DNA from: Tritrichomonas musculus
Taxonomy: Eukaryota > Parabasalia > Tritrichomonadida > Tritrichomonadidae
Assembly: GCA_039105265.1 (NCBI GenBank)
Contig: JAPFFF010000068.1
Span: 248,001 to 312,000, forward strand
Direction of reading: 5' to 3'
DNA length: 64,000 bases
Each line of letters starts with the position of its first letter. Position 1 is the stretch's first letter. Below, in pieces: positions 62,285 through 64,000 of the stretch. The translations under genes and the position numbers were made by a program. The notes beneath the pieces are model-generated. The model made no database searches. It saw only the letters and a program-made list of their open reading frames with translations, and had not been told where the DNA came from.

Positions 62285-62531
62285 CATCAGCTTGAGAATG
62301 AATTAAATGAACTGTCTAATAAATGAACATCAATTGATGGTAATCATTAAATGAGTTCATATTATTTTTGTTCATTAGTCGTGTTGACGGCGGGCTTTAG
62401 CCTGACGGAAACCGACTGATATATACTACTAAAACAAGATCAAAGATGTAAATTCTAAAATGAAGATTCAAAGTGGCGCCCGTCAATTTTCAATTTTATC
62501 TCACCCCACCAAATCAACACCCTTACTCTCT
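62285..62531 (-). repeat. Polinton Y right terminal inverted repeat (247 bp)
   Basis: Reverse complement of 41562-41808. The inner edge repeats the last codons of the 75-aa gene. Followed by the TACCCC target duplication. Confidence 0.95.
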
Positions 62532-62753
62532 TACCCCCTCATTTCGTTCAAAAATCGGGTAGACAATTTTGAATAAATGACCAAAAAGAAAAGATAAATG
62601 TTTAAGTTGACGGTCGCCACTTTTGAATCTTCATCTTTGAACTTGTTTAGTAGTATATATCAGTCGGTTTCCTTCGGGCTAAAGCCCACCGTCAACACGA
62701 CTAATGAACAAAAATAATATGAACTCATTTAATGATTACCATCAATTGATGTT
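62532..62753 (+). repeat. Polinton Z terminal repeat region, resumed after Y
   Basis: From about 62607 it closely follows the inner half of the Y TIR (CGCCACTTTTGAATCTTCAT, AGTAGTATATATCAGTCGG, GTCAACACGACTAATGAAC). The hairpin here is GGGCT-AA-AGCCC (62676-62687), one pair longer than in Y. The outer half differs from Y. The far end of Z is not in the window, so the TIR length is unknown. Confidence 0.75.
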
Positions 62754-62981
62754 TCATTTACTGGACAGTTCATTTAATTCGTTCTCAAGTTGATGCACTT
62801 TATTTTTGAGGCTGTTGATGTCTTCAATAAGAGACTCCCGAACGGCAAGACCATCAGAGCCCAACATTCCTGATTTGATATTGTTGAGACATTGTTTGTA
62901 ATCATAACACTTTTCTTTTAATCCTCGTTTGATTCGTTTTAGTTCTGGTATTTCTTTCTTGTATTCTGTTAGTTCACTCAT
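62754..62981 (-). CDS. Conserved Polinton coiled-coil protein (75 aa, Z)
   Basis: Differs from the Y protein at 41767-41994 by one residue near the C-terminus. Same position at the element end and same divergent arrangement with the next gene (14 bp). Confidence 0.75.
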   Translation of the reverse strand: MSELTEYKKEIPELKRIKRGLKEKCYDYKQCLNNIKSGMLGSDGLAVRESLIEDINSLKNKVHQLENELNELSSK

Positions 62982-62995
62982 TTAATAACAATTAA

Positions 62996-63229
62996 ATGTC
63001 TGTTATTAATCAAATGAGAACCGTTCATGATGATAAACATAAAAACCATTTCGATAGATTACAATTAACGATGCAAAAGAATAGAACAAAAATAAACTCA
63101 GCACCAACAGTGAAATGTTATAATGAAAAAGGAAATGTATTTCATGAACCTCCACCAAAAACGACTAAATCATTAAATCATCATGATTCACTTAATCATT
63201 CGGTGGTTGTCAGGAGCAACAACATTTAA
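62996..63229 (+). CDS. Conserved small basic Polinton protein (77 aa, Z)
   Basis: Nearly identical to Y 42009-42242 (three residue differences seen). Overlaps the convergent 158-aa gene by 42 bp, the same overlap as in Y. Confidence 0.7.
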   Translation: MSVINQMRTVHDDKHKNHFDRLQLTMQKNRTKINSAPTVKCYNEKGNVFHEPPPKTTKSLNHHDSLNHSVVVRSNNI

Positions 63230-63664
63230 AATGTATTCATTAATGACTTTTGATTGTTGGTCAACAACTTTTGAAAGCTTATTGATATGGTCTTCAAGTA
63301 TTTTATTTTTATTGTTCAATTGATTGATTTGCTCAGTGAGTTCGTTTAATGATTCCTTCATTATTGATATATCAGCTTTGATGTTGTCGTTTTCGAGTGT
63401 TTTAGTGATTGTGTTCCCAACTTTCTTCAAATAAATGTCTCCATCACATCGTTTACCATCTTTGCAATTACGTTTAGTGATTTTGTATTCATTACCGTCA
63501 TTAGTGATGATTTTATAAATCTTGTTCAAATAGTTAGTCGTTTGTGTTTTCATCTGCTCGATATTCTTTTGATAGAACAAATTGAACTCTTCAACTGATT
63601 TAAACACTTTTGATTCATTTATGTTTTCGTTTATTATTTTAAGTTCATTGATGTTATCATTCAT
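63188..63664 (-). CDS. Conserved Polinton coiled-coil protein (158 aa, Z)
   Basis: About 88% identical by eye to Y 42201-42677; most differences are in the N-terminal 12 residues and the coiled coil. Same neighbours and overlap. Confidence 0.7.
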   Translation of the reverse strand: MNDNINELKIINENINESKVFKSVEEFNLFYQKNIEQMKTQTTNYLNKIYKIITNDGNEYKITKRNCKDGKRCDGDIYLKKVGNTITKTLENDNIKADISIMKESLNELTEQINQLNNKNKILEDHINKLSKVVDQQSKVINEYILNVVAPDNHRMIK

Positions 63665-63694
63665 TTGTATTCAATTTAAAAGGTTTTATTATAT

Positions 63695-63949
63695 TTACCC
63701 AACTTTATCCAAAATTGATTTACCAACTTTACCAGCTGTATCAGCATAACTGAGTCCTCTATCAACGAAATCAACAACTTGACCGACACCAGGAATGAGA
63801 CCAGTAATTGGTTTAACTTTATCAATGATTTGTCTTCCAACGTTAACAACTTGAGGAAGCTTTTCAACGACTTTCTTTGCTGTGTTTTTGACTTTATTGG
63901 CTAGCTTAGTAAAACCGTTCTTAATCTTCTTGAATATACCTATACCCAT
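63695..63949 (-). CDS. Small cationic amphipathic Polinton protein (84 aa, Z)
   Basis: Starts MGIGIFKKIKNGFTK. Conserved IPGVGQVVDFVDRGLSYAD and GKSILDKVG end. More diverged from Y than the neighbouring coiled-coil genes are, while keeping length and charge. The capsid gene of Z would start just past the window edge, judging from Y. Confidence 0.7.
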   Translation of the reverse strand: MGIGIFKKIKNGFTKLANKVKNTAKKVVEKLPQVVNVGRQIIDKVKPITGLIPGVGQVVDFVDRGLSYADTAGKVGKSILDKVG

Positions 63950-64000
63950 ATTTTAAGAGTAAATAAAAGAGATAATATATTGATTCTTTTTATTAAATCA

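Larger units (their letters stand above)
41562..62531. mobile_element. Polinton/Maverick Y, looks whole, 20,970 bp
   Basis: Begins AGAGAGTAAGGG and ends CCTTACTCTCT, with 247-bp terminal inverted repeats that I read as identical. Flanked by TACCCC on both sides (41556-41561 and 62532-62537), a 6-bp duplication as expected for Polintons. Eighteen genes with long open frames: small conserved genes, capsid, integrase, fibre-like protein, HNH endonuclease, polymerase B, ATPase. I saw no obvious break. Identical ends and open genes indicate a very recent insertion. Nested in the TIR of Z. Confidence 0.95.
41445..64000. mobile_element. Polinton Z, left end and first genes, with Y nested in its TIR
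   Basis: Begins AGAGATATGGGG at 41445 inside the X2 capsid gene. The target duplication is probably CCTTAG (41439-41444), with the other copy outside the window. Only 117 bp of Z precede Y; Z resumes at 62538 and carries four genes colinear with the left end of Y before the window ends. Z and Y belong to the same family: their small genes are nearly identical, but the outermost tips differ, so they are different subfamilies or the tip has diverged. Too little is visible to say whether Z is whole. Confidence 0.8.

Noticed and set aside
41445-64000. Assembly artefact producing the near-identical Y and Z genes
   Set aside because: Both have distinct tips, many scattered differences and a clean 6-bp duplication at the Y ends, which fits real nesting.

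Overview
The window looks like genome sequence of Trichomonas, most likely T. vaginalis or a close relative. It is AT-rich and is almost entirely nested mobile elements: Polintons (Mavericks) of at least two families, a Mutator-like (MULE) transposon, a dead mariner copy, and a broken ankyrin-repeat gene of the kind expanded in T. vaginalis. I see no tRNA, rRNA or CRISPR array, and no clearly independent host gene outside the elements.

Layout. (1) 1-21129 is a Polinton fragment, X1, running in from the left. It carries a probable capsid end, small genes, a coiled-coil protein, a protein-primed-type DNA polymerase B, a minor-capsid-like gene and the start of a Trp-rich repeat protein. (2) An 11.95-kb MULE (8840-20786) sits inside X1. 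It has 1.48-kb terminal inverted repeats and a 10-bp target duplication. Between its ends lie a mariner relic, two Polinton-type fibre-like ORFs, a MULE transposase and an ankyrin pseudogene whose tail runs into the transposase. (3) 21130 to about 38660 is a second Polinton, B, of another family: capsid, integrase, packaging ATPase, KilA-N protein and a large polymerase. (4) About 38661-41444 is a second X fragment, X2, in the opposite orientation. (5) X2 is interrupted at 41445 by Polinton Z, which runs off the right edge. (6) Z was itself hit, 117 bp from its tip, by Polinton Y (41562-62531). Y looks whole: 20,970 bp, 247-bp terminal inverted repeats that appear identical, and a TACCCC target duplication.

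How the genes work together. B, Y and Z share one gene set. Major capsid, small cationic protein and ATPase suggest a virion-type module. The polymerase replicates the element and the integrase joins it to host DNA. Fibre-like proteins (Y, and a captured pair inside the MULE) suggest a surface attachment layer. Many genes are divergent with only 14-50 bp between start codons, and most start codons follow a T-rich stretch and a (T)AAATG context.

Most notable signal. The B and Y Polintons are peppered with short GC-rich palindromes, mostly with 2-5-nt loops. Several come as ordered pairs with a fixed spacer (CTGA in B, a single G in Y). Copies differ by paired changes that keep the stems, and several lie in frame inside linkers of ATPase, polymerase and structural genes at points where the homologous gene has none. 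They look like a miniature repeat family, or a selected RNA/DNA structure, that I do not recognise.
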